From: Alphaproteobacteria bacterium
Lineage (GTDB): Bacteria; Pseudomonadota; Alphaproteobacteria; Rhodospirillales; Casp-alpha2
DNA length: 64,000 nucleotides
Direction of reading: 5' to 3'
NCBI GenBank assembly: GCA_024279135.1
Contig: JAJRRU010000009.1
Location: 1 to 64,000 of the forward strand
The notes under the pieces were generated by a model, which saw nothing but the letters and a program-made list of their open reading frames with translations, did no database searches and was not told the origin of the DNA. The position numbers were made by a program, and so were the translations under genes. This document shows, piece by piece, positions 28,103 through 36,911 of this stretch. How positions within the stretch are numbered: position 1 is the stretch's first letter; every line of letters starts with the position of its first letter.

Positions 28103-29707
28103 ATGAAACTCAGACTATTAAGTACGCTGACCGGCGTCGTTGCTGCGGCTGTTGTTGCCGCATCATTGCCGGGGATAGCCGCTGCCAAAACCTTTGTTTA
28201 TTGTTCAGAAGGAAGCCCGGAAGGCTTTAATCCGTCTCTTTATACCTCTGGTACCACGTTCGATGCATCTGCCAATCAAATCTACAATCGGTTGGTTGAA
28301 TTCGAACGCGGTTCGACAAATGTAGTGCCTGGACTTGCCGAAAGCTGGAATGTTTCAAGCGACAGCCTGATCTATACGTTTAATCTGCGTAAAGGTGTGA
28401 AATTCCAGTCTATCAAAAGCTTTAATCCGACACGCGATTTCAATGCCGATGATGTTCTTTACAGCTTCAATCGTCAGTGGGATTCAAACCATCGCCATCA
28501 CGGCCTGTCCGGTGGCACCTATGAATATTTCCAGGGCATGGATATGCCATCGTTGATCAAAGCGATTCGCAAGATTGACGATAATACCATTCAGTTTGAA
28601 CTGAACGCGCCCGAAGCACCATTTATGGCTAATCTGGCCATGGCTTTTGCCTCCATTATGTCGGCTGAATATGCCGAAGCAATGGACGCCGCCGGAACCC
28701 CTGAAAAAATTGACCTGGTTCCCGTTGGAACCGGCCCATTCCAGATGGTCACCTATCAGAAAGACGCCTTCATTCGTTATATCGCCCACCCGAACTATTG
28801 GGCTGGCCGTGCCAAACTTGATAAACTGGTGTTTGCCATCACCCCGGATGCTTCTGTGCGTTATGCCAAGCTGAAGGCCGGTGAATGTCATCTGATGCCT
28901 TATCCCAATCCTGCCGATCTGGCCGGTATGCGTTCTGATTCCGATATTGTGTTACAACAGCAGGAAGGCCTGAACGTGGGTTATCTGGCGTTTAATACGG
29001 AAAAGAAACCCTACACGGACAAACGAGTTCGCCAGGCATTGAATATGGCCGTCAACAAACAGGCTATTCTTGATGCCGTATTCCAGGGTGCGGGCAAGGC
29101 TGCTAAAAATCCGATTCCGCCAACCATCTGGTCCTACAATGAAGCGACCAAGGATTACCCCTATGATCCTGCTGCCGCCAAGGCTTTGCTGGCAGAGGCT
29201 GGTTATCCGAACGGTTTTGAGACCGATATCTGGGCTATGCCGGTGCAACGGCCCTATAACCCCAATGCTCGACGCATGGCTGAAATTATTCAGGCAGACT
29301 GGGCCAAAGTCGGTGTTACGGCCAAGATCGTTACATTCGAATGGGGTGAGTACCTGAAGCGTTCCAAGGCCGGTGAACATCAGACCGTTCTGCTCGGCTG
29401 GACCGGCGACAACGGTGACCCTGACAACTTCATGTATGTGCTGCTTGGTTGTGCCGCTGCAAAAGGCGCAAACCGGGCTCGCTGGTGTTATAAGCCGTTT
29501 GATGACCTGTTGGTTGCTGCCAAGCGGACAACAAACATGGCCGAACGTACACGGCTTTATGAAAAAGCTCAGTTGGTCTTCAAGGAGGAAGCTCCCTGGG
29601 TGACCATTGCACATTCCGTTGTTTACAAGCCCATGCGTCCGGAAGTGGTTGATTTCCGTATCGATCCCTTCGGCGGCCATATCTTTTATGGTGTGGACCT
29701 GAAATAA
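28103..29707 (+). CDS. Peptide ABC-transporter substrate-binding protein (DppA/OppA family, SBP_bac_5)
   Basis: 534 residues with a strong AGGGAG site. The signal peptide ends near PGIAAAKT. Family blocks include GSPEGFNPSLYTSGTTFDAS, the RLVEFERGSTNVVPGLAESW region, LRKGVKFQS, PVGTGPF, LNVGYLAFNT and KRVRQALNMAVNK. It binds peptides or dipeptides (possibly haem) in the periplasm. No permease or ATPase gene for it is in the window, so it either works with a transporter elsewhere or is an orphan. It is followed by a hairpin and a terminator. Confidence 0.9.
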   Translation: MKLRLLSTLTGVVAAAVVAASLPGIAAAKTFVYCSEGSPEGFNPSLYTSGTTFDASANQIYNRLVEFERGSTNVVPGLAESWNVSSDSLIYTFNLRKGVKFQSIKSFNPTRDFNADDVLYSFNRQWDSNHRHHGLSGGTYEYFQGMDMPSLIKAIRKIDDNTIQFELNAPEAPFMANLAMAFASIMSAEYAEAMDAAGTPEKIDLVPVGTGPFQMVTYQKDAFIRYIAHPNYWAGRAKLDKLVFAITPDASVRYAKLKAGECHLMPYPNPADLAGMRSDSDIVLQQQEGLNVGYLAFNTEKKPYTDKRVRQALNMAVNKQAILDAVFQGAGKAAKNPIPPTIWSYNEATKDYPYDPAAAKALLAEAGYPNGFETDIWAMPVQRPYNPNARRMAEIIQADWAKVGVTAKIVTFEWGEYLKRSKAGEHQTVLLGWTGDNGDPDNFMYVLLGCAAAKGANRARWCYKPFDDLLVAAKRTTNMAERTRLYEKAQLVFKEEAPWVTIAHSVVYKPMRPEVVDFRIDPFGGHIFYGVDLK

Positions 29708-29718
29708 AGGCCTTTAGA

Positions 29719-29749
29719 GTGTGTTGTGTCTGGTTCAGGCACAACACAC
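29719..29749 (+). other. Perfect hairpin after the peptide-binding protein gene
   Basis: A 10-bp perfect stem GTGTGTTGTG / CACAACACAC around an 11-base loop, twelve bases after the stop. There is no T run directly after it; it may protect the 3' end or act with the terminator that follows. Confidence 0.75.
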
Positions 29750-29758
29750 CCTGAATAC

Positions 29759-29848
29759 TCCCCCTTTGCGGGGTCAAGATTGCCGGATGGGTTGTCACCC
29801 AATATGATCCTGGTGATCTTGATCAAATCTGCGAGGGGGATTTTTTTT
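29759..29848 (+). terminator. Possible terminator after the peptide-binding protein gene
   Basis: TCCCCCT...GC at 29759-29769 can pair with GC...AGGGGGA at 29831-29840, closing a ~60-base loop that itself can fold, and is followed directly by eight Ts. The long loop makes it less certain than the groEL one. Confidence 0.5.
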
Positions 29849-29855
29849 GGAAACT

Positions 29856-30120
29856 TAGAGTATTTCCGGGCTTTGTTGAGTCATTCTGACCGAGACATTT
29901 CGGGTTTGGGGCAGGAGAGGTTTGCAGGGCGTAGCGAGGCTACGGCAAAAAATCTCGACGCCCGCCCAACCCCGAAATGCCCGGCCCTGCGGGTGGCTTA
30001 CGGCGGGTGGTTGCGGCGTTACCCGCTTTGCGCGATGCACCGCATCGCGGCTGCATCGGGTGCCTGGCGAGTCCCCTCGCCGAAAATCATAATGGGTCAA
30101 TAAAGTCCGGAAGTACTCTA
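29856..30120. mobile_element. MITE-like element with imperfect 34-bp terminal inverted repeats
   Basis: Terminal repeats at 29856-29889 and 30087-30120 match at 28 of 34 positions when one is inverted (outer part TAGAGTA-T/C-TTCCGG). Both ends begin with TA, compatible with a TA target duplication as in IS630/mariner-type MITEs. The inside has no plausible gene but is full of hairpins: CATTTCGGG... with ...CCCGAAATG, CGTAGC-GAG-GCTACG, GCGATG...CATCGC, and GGCGAG-TCCC-CTCGCC. This accounts for most of the 410-base gene-free stretch between the peptide-binding protein gene and the Bax-like gene. The right end supplies the TAG stop of the Bax-like gene. Confidence 0.75.
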
Positions 30121-31089
30121 GGATTGATCCAGGCGGGCATTATCAAGCCTGCGCAGTTTGTTGACCCGGATCATAGAGCGAACGGCTCTGATATAGTCCG
30201 CACCTTGTTCACTGTATGCGTGCAGGCCCCCGGCCAGGACTTGACCATCGAGCAAACGGTTTGAACTGCGCATGTCGGCCCGCAGGGCCCGTAAGCTCCG
30301 GTACGCCCTGTGAGTGTTCAGGTTATAGGCGTAAGCCCGTACAGAATGGTACAGGGAGTCGAACTTTTTAACCAGATGCTGCTTGCCTTCGCTGCGATCA
30401 TTGGGGACCAGCCCGGCATTCTTTTCGAAGGTCCATTGTCCGAACAGGGCGTTTGCCTCGCGGGCGAAGCGTGAACTGCCCCATCCGCTTTCCTTGGCGG
30501 CCTGAGCCAGCGCCAGAGATGGCGGTACAACATCGACCTTCAGAAGCAAAGCGGCAATGTCATCGTTTTTGACTTTGTAGCGCTTGATCATTTTATCCAG
30601 CCACTTGCGTTCTGTGGCTTTAGGCACCCCGCCTTTAGCAATTACAGTGTTATAGCTCTGGATGCGTTTGCGAGTGACCTGTATTTCCTCGTTGACCTGT
30701 AAGACCAGTGGCAAGACGCTCTTGAAGAACATCGCCTTGCGACGGGGGGTTTCACGAATTTCTGCCAAACCATAGGGTATGACACTGACAAAAATACGCG
30801 GTATGGCAAAGTTTTCGCCATTGACGCTGTTGAAATCGTAGGTCAGTTTCTGATTGACCTGATCAATGGTCAGCGCCCCTATGGCATACTTAAGATAGGA
30901 TTTTGCCTTGGGTTTGACGGGCGCAAACGAAATCAGGTCCAGCTTGATTTTCTCAATGGATGCCTGGGGTGCATTAACCTCGGCGACTGGTGGAAAAAAG
31001 ATCGCCAGACCACCGGCAGTGCCAATCAACAGGGCACCTACGCCAAGTGAAAACTTGTCAAATAAAGCTAGTTTTGTATACAAAGTCAC
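30118..31089 (-). CDS. Bax-like glucosaminidase-domain protein, membrane-anchored
   Basis: 323 residues from GTG 31089, chosen because GAAGGA lies just upstream and one N-terminal transmembrane segment (FSLGVGALLIGTAGGLAIFF) follows; a longer frame upstream lacks a good site. Residues ~200-320 match the E. coli Bax / mannosyl-glycoprotein endo-beta-N-acetylglucosaminidase region: PPSLALAQAAKESGWGSSRFA with the catalytic-type Glu, NALFGQWTF, and SVRAYAYNLNTH. It probably trims peptidoglycan glycan strands in the periplasm. The middle ~150 residues are helical with no name. Its stop codon is formed by the end of the MITE-like element, so the native C-terminus may have been changed. Confidence 0.82.
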   Translation of the reverse strand: MTLYTKLALFDKFSLGVGALLIGTAGGLAIFFPPVAEVNAPQASIEKIKLDLISFAPVKPKAKSYLKYAIGALTIDQVNQKLTYDFNSVNGENFAIPRIFVSVIPYGLAEIRETPRRKAMFFKSVLPLVLQVNEEIQVTRKRIQSYNTVIAKGGVPKATERKWLDKMIKRYKVKNDDIAALLLKVDVVPPSLALAQAAKESGWGSSRFAREANALFGQWTFEKNAGLVPNDRSEGKQHLVKKFDSLYHSVRAYAYNLNTHRAYRSLRALRADMRSSNRLLDGQVLAGGLHAYSEQGADYIRAVRSMIRVNKLRRLDNARLDQS

Positions 31090-31262
31090 GTGATCCTTCC
31101 GCTGCAATATGGCTGCTGCGGTCCTTCGTTTAATATCTGTCGGTAAAAATTTTACCCTATGATTTTTCACAGTCGGTGCTTGTAGCACAATAAAACAAAT
31201 CAATCCACGGTGAGATCATTCCTGTTTGGGAAAATGATCTGTAGGGCGGTCAGGATAGTTTG

Positions 31263-31811
31263 TTATTGAGTGGCCCGGACTTCCTGAATTTCGGGGATAT
31301 AATACCGTAACATGTTTTCAACACCGTGTTTTAGGGTCTGGGTCGCACTGGGGCAACCGGCACAGGCACCTTGCAGGTGTAGGTAAACAATCCCGTCTTC
31401 ATAACCTTTAAAAACGATATCGCCGCCATCCTGGGCAACCATAGGTCGTACACGGGTATCGAGGAGTTCGCAGATCTGCGTGATGACTTCGTCATCGTGG
31501 CCATCGGCTGCCGTACCCGGTACATCGGCCTCGATAATCAAATCGCCGGATGTATAGTGATCCATGATTGAGCTGAGCACGAAGGTTTTCAGGGCCTCCC
31601 AATCACTGTCGGGTTGTTTTGTTACGGTAATGAAGTCTGCGCCAAGGAAAACCCCGGCGACGCCGTCAATAGCAAACAACCGTCTGGCAAGCGGTGAACG
31701 CGCGCCTTCGTCGTCAGTGGTAAAATATGCCGTTCCGCTTTCCATAACGCTGCACCCTGGCATAAATTTAAGGGTTGCGGGGTTCGGTGTTTTTTCGGTC
31801 TGGATAAACAT
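31263..31811 (-). CDS. nfuA: NfuA-like iron-sulfur cluster carrier protein
   Basis: 182 residues from ATG 31811, with GAGG five bases upstream. The N-terminal Nfu-N domain has MFIQTEKTPNPATLKFMPG; the C-terminal NifU domain has VAQDGGDIVFKGYEDGIVYLHLQGACAGCPSA with the cluster-binding CxxC. It passes Fe-S clusters to target proteins. It lies downstream of trpS on the same strand, an order often seen in Rhodospirillales. In the 173-base gap to the Bax-like gene I see only an 8-bp inverted repeat (AGATCATT / AATGATCT near 31212-31241). Confidence 0.92.
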   Translation of the reverse strand: MFIQTEKTPNPATLKFMPGCSVMESGTAYFTTDDEGARSPLARRLFAIDGVAGVFLGADFITVTKQPDSDWEALKTFVLSSIMDHYTSGDLIIEADVPGTAADGHDDEVITQICELLDTRVRPMVAQDGGDIVFKGYEDGIVYLHLQGACAGCPSATQTLKHGVENMLRYYIPEIQEVRATQ

Positions 31812-31921
31812 TACAGCCTCAATCTCCTGATGATAGAATATCAATTATCCTGGAATAGGTCTGGGGTTACGCCAAAGATGGTTCTATTGAAAGACATATT
31901 CAAGGCCCATTGTCGGTTTCT

Positions 31922-32917
31922 TCAGCGTAAAAATCCAAAGATGTCGCGAATTTCTTGCAATATGGGCTCAGAAATATCCCGCGCGCGCTGTGCTCCGTCA
32001 CGCAACACGGCATCAACGGCGTCGGGTTCGGCCATCAAACGACGCATTTCGTCCTGAATGGGGGCCAAGGTCGCTACGGCCAGGTCGGCAAGGTCCTGTT
32101 TGAAAGTTGAAAATTGTTGTCCGCCAAATTTTATCAACACCTTATCCACAGAACAATCTGACAAAGCGGCATAAATTCTCATTAAATTTTCCGCTTCGGG
32201 TCGACCGGAAAATTCGGCTTTGTCTGATGGCAGGTCAAGGGGGTCGGTTTTGGCCTTGCGGATTTTTCGGGCAATATCTTCGGCACTGTCAACCATGGTA
32301 ATGCGGGAGTTCTCCGACGGGTCGGATTTGCTCATTTTGGCTGTGCCATCGCGTAACGACATGATGCGGGTCGCTACACCGGTGATGATGGGCTCGACCA
32401 CCGGGAAAAAATCAACGCCGAAATCATGGTTGAACTTCTGGGCAATGTCGCGGGTCAGTTCCAGATGTTGTTTCTGGTCCTCGCCGACCGGCACGTGCGT
32501 GGTTTTATAAGCCAGAATATCAGCCGCCATGAGATTGGGGTAGGAAAACAGTCCAACCGAGGCATTTTCGCGGTTTTTACCGGCTTTTTCCTTAAACTGG
32601 GTCATTCGGTTCAGCCAACCCATCCGTGTGACACAGTTTAACAACCAGGCCAGCTCGGCATGGGTAGGAACCTGTGACTGGTTAAACAGAATATGTTGTT
32701 TAACATCCACACCAGAGGCTATCAGGGCAGCGGCGACCTCGCGGGTGCTATTGCGCAGCTCCACCGGGTCCTGCCAGACTGTAACGGCGTGCAGATCAAC
32801 GACACAGAAAACACAGTTATATGTGTCTTGCAAACGAACCCAGTTTCGAATGGCCCCGAGATAGTTGCCAAGGTGCAGGTTCCCCGTGGGCTGGATGCCC
32901 GAGAATATCCGGTTCAT
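31922..32917 (-). CDS. trpS: Tryptophanyl-tRNA synthetase
   Basis: 331 residues, the usual length for bacterial TrpRS. The class I HIGH-type motif appears as HLGNYLGAI (~16) and KMSKS near residue 194. Other blocks such as [28 protein letters not shown] agree. AAGGGA precedes the ATG. It charges tRNA-Trp in the cytoplasm. Between this gene and murJ, where relatives often have adjacent genes, a Na/Pi cotransporter and an 83-residue protein are inserted. Confidence 0.96.
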   Translation of the reverse strand: MNRIFSGIQPTGNLHLGNYLGAIRNWVRLQDTYNCVFCVVDLHAVTVWQDPVELRNSTREVAAALIASGVDVKQHILFNQSQVPTHAELAWLLNCVTRMGWLNRMTQFKEKAGKNRENASVGLFSYPNLMAADILAYKTTHVPVGEDQKQHLELTRDIAQKFNHDFGVDFFPVVEPIITGVATRIMSLRDGTAKMSKSDPSENSRITMVDSAEDIARKIRKAKTDPLDLPSDKAEFSGRPEAENLMRIYAALSDCSVDKVLIKFGGQQFSTFKQDLADLAVATLAPIQDEMRRLMAEPDAVDAVLRDGAQRARDISEPILQEIRDIFGFLR

Positions 32918-32984
32918 GCAGAAGTCCCTTTATCAAAAATTAATTGCGCCTGTAAGTGTGCTGTGGGTTTCCGATAAGTCTCAG

Positions 32985-33014
32985 AATAAAAAACGCGCCG
33001 TTTTATGGCGCGTT
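32985..33014 (-). terminator. Rho-independent terminator after the 83-residue gene
   Basis: On the minus strand, AACGCGCC pairs with GGCGCGTT around a 7-base loop and is followed by a run of six Ts. It lies ~40 bases after the small gene's stop and separates it from trpS. Confidence 0.88.
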
Positions 33015-33055
33015 GGACGCTATGGGTCAAGTCTGTGCTTGAAAATTCGGTTTGC

Positions 33056-33307
33056 TCAGACTGTATCCTTATCGATAAGCTTGCCCAAAGCCGCAAGACC
33101 CTTTTTGCGCTGGGCTTTAATCACACTGAGTTTGACCGTCAACTCTTGCCGTTCATCATCGGTGTCAGCCTGTTCAAGCCTTTCCAGATAATCAACTTTT
33201 TTGGCCTTCAGTTTTTTCAGGGCCTTCTTGAGGGCTTTTTTTCTCTTGGTGGTATTTTCGAGATCAAAAGCATCGGCTAATGCTTTAAGAATGGCACGGG
33301 TATTCAT
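33056..33307 (-). CDS. Small Lys-rich helical hypothetical protein
   Basis: 83 residues, predicted almost wholly helical, with a strongly basic middle (TTKRKKALKKALKKLKAKK) followed by acidic residues, so it may form a coiled coil. No domain is recognised. It lies between the Na/Pi cotransporter and a strong terminator on the same strand and could be co-transcribed with the transporter. Function unknown. Confidence 0.6.
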   Translation of the reverse strand: MNTRAILKALADAFDLENTTKRKKALKKALKKLKAKKVDYLERLEQADTDDERQELTVKLSVIKAQRKKGLAALGKLIDKDTV

Positions 33308-33327
33308 TTTATTTTACTCCATACATA

Positions 33328-33366
33328 AGGCTCTGTATCAGACCTGATTTCTTTCTGGCAGAGCCT
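33328..33366 (-). other. Inverted repeat between the cotransporter and the small gene
   Basis: AGGCTCTG and CAGAGCCT form an 8-bp stem over a 23-base loop just after the cotransporter stop. With no T run it is a weak terminator or processing-hairpin candidate. Confidence 0.4.
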
Positions 33367-33368
33367 GT

Positions 33369-35174
33369 TCACGTGGCAGTATCTTCTGCAATTTCATCAA
33401 GATCATCTTCGGTCAGTGCCAGAATTTCATTTACTTCCTGATCTTCCTGGCTTCGAGTGGCAAAAACGGCCTTGGCCATGCTGGTCAGGTTCCATACCAC
33501 ATTATGCAAAAATCCAATATCGTTCATCAGCGATGTAGCCATATTGGCCGTAATATAATTGTTTCGGATCAGATCATCCATGGTGCCGTTGGTGACGATG
33601 TTCTTGCGTTCGAAATCCATCCTGAAGTCATCGAGAGACAAAAGGTCCCGATCGTCTTCAGGCGTGTCACGCAGGCGTTCGATCTGGCGCAATAATCGGG
33701 CGATCTGTAACCGCATGGCATCGTATTCCTTGCGGATATATTTATTGTCTGATTGCATATAAAGCGAGACATTTTCTTCGAACTGGGCGATTTCCTTGGT
33801 GCTGCGAACGATACCATGGCAGGCCCCGCGCAACTCATACAAATCATCGGAAAAATCGGGCGGTAACGCCATTTGCGCACGGGCGAGAAAATCCAAAATG
33901 GCGCCATAAAGCATCTTGACCTTGGTGGCGTAGATTTCATCAAGATTAAAATCGATCACGCTACGCTGGTTTTTGATAAGTGGTTTCAGTTTGGCTTCGG
34001 AATAAACCGTTCTGCGATGTAAATTCAGTCCGTGGGCAATGATCTCCACGGCATTGTCGTACAGATGCAAGGTCTCCGAGCGCACGGATTCAAGCAGGGT
34101 TTCAGGGAAATCGAAGGCCGCATCATTAATATAACGCGGTGACGCGGTCTTTTTGGCCGGCTTGGGAAACAATTTTTGCAAAAATAACACCAGTCGCTCG
34201 ATAAAGGGATACATTACCGCGACGCCGACCACGTTGAAAATAGTATGGAACACGGCCAGCTTCAAGGTGTAGTCATCATCGGCGATGCCAACATTGGCTG
34301 ACACCACATCAACCGCAAAAATCATCTGGTTGATGAAGACAATGGCAATGGCCCCGGTGGTCACGTTAAAGATCAGATGTGCTGCGGCCAGCCGTTTGCC
34401 TTGATAATTCGCGCTCATGGCCCCCAGTATGGCCGTAATAGTGGTGCCGATATTGGCCCCGATGGCCAGTGCCAGGGCGTTTTCATAGGTAATCTGGCCG
34501 GCGGCCAGAGCGGTGATGATCAACACAAGCGTCGCATGGGATGACTGCATGACCACGGTGGCGAACATGCCGATCAGGGTAAATACAATGAGACCACCTA
34601 TGCCGGGCATGGCATAGGCCGCCAGATCAATGGTTTCCTTGAATGCCTCGAAACCTTCTTTCATATGATGAATGCCGAGGAACAGGAAACCAAGCCCGGC
34701 AAGGACATAGCCCATGCCTTTCAGATTTTTGGATTTTTGGAAAACCAGAATTATGGCAAACACCAGCATGGGCATGGCATAAGCAGAGATCTTGACCTTC
34801 AGGCCGAACCCGGCCACCAGCCAGGCTCCGGTGGTGGTACCGATATTGGCCCCTAAAATAATCCCGATACCCGAATTTAACCAGATCAGGCCTGCACTGA
34901 GAAAAGAGATTGTCAGAACAGAAACCAGCGAGCTTGATTGCATGATGGTAGTGGAAACAATACCAAACACCAGACTCTTCCACTGTTTGTCAGTGGTTTT
35001 TTTAAGCATTTTTTCCAGCGCCCCGCCGGTAAAAGCCCGAAAGCCCTGTTCCAGTGAAAGCATGCCAAATAAAAATATCGAGACACCGGCCGCAATTTCC
35101 TTGAAATCAGGACTGATCCAGAATCCGTAGATCAGGAGTGCAAAGATGATTGGCAGAATGAATCGATGAAGCAT
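33369..35174 (-). CDS. Na+/phosphate cotransporter family protein with PhoU-like C-terminus
   Basis: 601 residues. Residues ~1-320 hold two repeats of the NptA/PNaS fold, each with the hallmark QSS motif: MQSSSLVSVLTISF (~80) and MQSSHATLVLIITA (~210), plus GANIGTTTGAW and GANIGTTITAI. Residues ~350-560 are a helical PhoU-like domain. It should take up phosphate (or an anion) with sodium at the inner membrane. The start ATG at 35174 is preceded by eleven Gs in the ribosome-binding position, so translation may vary with tract length. The 183-base gap upstream holds no gene and probably its promoter. Confidence 0.9.
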   Translation of the reverse strand: MLHRFILPIIFALLIYGFWISPDFKEIAAGVSIFLFGMLSLEQGFRAFTGGALEKMLKKTTDKQWKSLVFGIVSTTIMQSSSLVSVLTISFLSAGLIWLNSGIGIILGANIGTTTGAWLVAGFGLKVKISAYAMPMLVFAIILVFQKSKNLKGMGYVLAGLGFLFLGIHHMKEGFEAFKETIDLAAYAMPGIGGLIVFTLIGMFATVVMQSSHATLVLIITALAAGQITYENALALAIGANIGTTITAILGAMSANYQGKRLAAAHLIFNVTTGAIAIVFINQMIFAVDVVSANVGIADDDYTLKLAVFHTIFNVVGVAVMYPFIERLVLFLQKLFPKPAKKTASPRYINDAAFDFPETLLESVRSETLHLYDNAVEIIAHGLNLHRRTVYSEAKLKPLIKNQRSVIDFNLDEIYATKVKMLYGAILDFLARAQMALPPDFSDDLYELRGACHGIVRSTKEIAQFEENVSLYMQSDNKYIRKEYDAMRLQIARLLRQIERLRDTPEDDRDLLSLDDFRMDFERKNIVTNGTMDDLIRNNYITANMATSLMNDIGFLHNVVWNLTSMAKAVFATRSQEDQEVNEILALTEDDLDEIAEDTAT

Positions 35175-35178
35175 TTAT

Positions 35179-35189
35179 CCCCCCCCCCC
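35179..35189 (-). repeat. Eleven-G tract at the ribosome-binding site of the Na/Pi cotransporter
   Basis: Eleven Cs on the plus strand are eleven Gs on the coding strand, ending four bases before the ATG, where the Shine-Dalgarno sequence should be. No other AGGAGG-like site is nearby. Slipped-strand changes in length would alter the spacing. Confidence 0.9.
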
Positions 35190-35357
35190 TTTAACAAATA
35201 CGAACCCGCAACTAAAAATAGGCCAGAAGTCTGACGTTGCGAACAATATTTATCTAATTGTACTGCTATTATTGGTACATTAACAGCAATTCAGATAGTG
35301 CTCTACCAACAATTCTGACAGTCGATCAGGCCGTTTAAAATTATTGCCGGAACTGTT

Positions 35358-36911
35358 TCACGATGTTGATCTGGAACGGCGCAAGGCATTTAAATCTGAA
35401 AATTGCACGGCGCGCAATACCAGAGCCATCGAAGCAAAAACCAACAATCCGCCAGCGATCAAAATACCAAGGGCGGCTATTCGTGTGTACTCGTTATTAA
35501 TAAACCAGCCTTGTAAAATATCCAGTCCGCCATAGAGCGCTGTGCCCATGAACAGACAGGCAAGAATAACTCTGGGTATTCGTTTTTTCAGACGTTCATC
35601 GAAGATCAGGTGATTGCGGCGGTAGAGCATAACGCCCAACAATATGGCATTAAGCCATGCCGATACTACTGAGGCCATAGCGATGCCTACATGTAAAAAC
35701 GGTCCCATCAAAATCAGATTAAGAACCAGATTAACCACCATGGCGACAGCCGCAATGATGACCGGTGTTTTGGTATCCTCGCGGGCAAAAAAGCCCGGAA
35801 CCAGCGACTTGACCAATACGTAGGCCGGCAGACCCAAAGCATAGACTGCTAGCGCAGCACTCGTGGCACCGGCCTCGGCTTCGGAAAAAGCGCCCCGTTG
35901 AAACAGCGTTGTGACCGCCGGTTCGGCGATAACAAACAATGCCACGGCGGCCGGAATGGTCAACAGCAACGAAAACTCGATTGCGCGGTTCTGGGCGGCC
36001 AGGGCGGCTTCGTGATTATTGCTGCTGACCTGACGCGACAATAATGGCAGCAAGGCGGTTCCCACCGCGACCCCGACAACCCCCAGCGGTAACTGGGTAA
36101 TGCGGTCGGCATAAAACAGGTACGCGATAGACCCGGATGGCAGCAGGGATGCGATTATGGTATCGATGACCAGATTGATTTGATAAATACCGGCTCCGAA
36201 AGCCACGGGCAGGGCGCGTCGATACAGCTTTCGGATGTCTTTGGTAATTTTCGGGGTGCGCAATCTGAGCCGAAAGCCGCTGCGGCTCAGTGCGCCGTAC
36301 AGCCAGACGAATTGCACCACCCCGGCGATGGCAACACCCCAAGCCAGTGCATGGCCCGGCGATGGCATGAAGGGTGTGAGTAATAATACCGCCCCGATCA
36401 GGCAAATATTTAATAATATCGGTGTTGCGGCTGCTGCGGCGAAACGCCCGCCTGAATTCAATACTCCGGCGATTAGCGATACCAGGGAAATAAATAACAG
36501 ATACGGCAACGTAATACGGCTCAGCATCACCGTTAAGTCAAACTTGGCCGGATCGTCGAGAAATCCCGGTGCAAATAGCCGCATCACCAGCGGCATGGCA
36601 ATTTCAAGCAGCCCGATGAAGATTATCAGGAATACCAGCAATATGACAAAAGCCCGTTCGGCGAACTCATGGGCCGCTGGTTCGCCCTCGCTTTCAAGCT
36701 TGTCGGCGTAGATCGGCACAAAAGCTGCCGAAAATGCACCTTCGGCGAATAACCGTCGGAACAGGTTGGGAATTTTAAAAGCCACAAAAAAAGCGTCAGC
36801 GACAGGCCCGGCACCGAGCAGGGCGGCGACCAGCACATCGCGGGCAAATCCGAAAATACGGCTTACCATGGTAAAGCCGCCAATGGTAGTGATAGCACGA
36901 AGCAGGTTCAT
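35358..36911 (-). CDS. murJ: Lipid II flippase MurJ
   Basis: 517 residues with about 14 hydrophobic segments. Family blocks: TTIGGFTMVSRIFGFARDVLVA at the start, FFVAFKIPNLFRRLFAEGAFSAAFVP, PLGVVGVAVGTALLPLLSR and LVKSLVPGFFAREDTKTPV. It flips the peptidoglycan precursor lipid II. The ATG overlaps the glnD stop by four bases, giving the classical glnD-murJ pair. Confidence 0.95.
   Translation of the reverse strand: MNLLRAITTIGGFTMVSRIFGFARDVLVAALLGAGPVADAFFVAFKIPNLFRRLFAEGAFSAAFVPIYADKLESEGEPAAHEFAERAFVILLVFLIIFIGLLEIAMPLVMRLFAPGFLDDPAKFDLTVMLSRITLPYLLFISLVSLIAGVLNSGGRFAAAAATPILLNICLIGAVLLLTPFMPSPGHALAWGVAIAGVVQFVWLYGALSRSGFRLRLRTPKITKDIRKLYRRALPVAFGAGIYQINLVIDTIIASLLPSGSIAYLFYADRITQLPLGVVGVAVGTALLPLLSRQVSSNNHEAALAAQNRAIEFSLLLTIPAAVALFVIAEPAVTTLFQRGAFSEAEAGATSAALAVYALGLPAYVLVKSLVPGFFAREDTKTPVIIAAVAMVVNLVLNLILMGPFLHVGIAMASVVSAWLNAILLGVMLYRRNHLIFDERLKKRIPRVILACLFMGTALYGGLDILQGWFINNEYTRIAALGILIAGGLLVFASMALVLRAVQFSDLNALRRSRSTS

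Noticed and set aside
29708-30117. tRNA or structured RNA gene in the gene-free stretch
   Set aside because: The hairpins do not form a cloverleaf and no T-loop motif is seen; the terminal repeats explain the structure as a MITE-like element.
35240-35320. Possible Pho box upstream of the Na/Pi cotransporter
   Set aside because: CTGTCA-like and CTGTTA-like words occur on the minus strand, but not with the 11-bp spacing of a Pho box.
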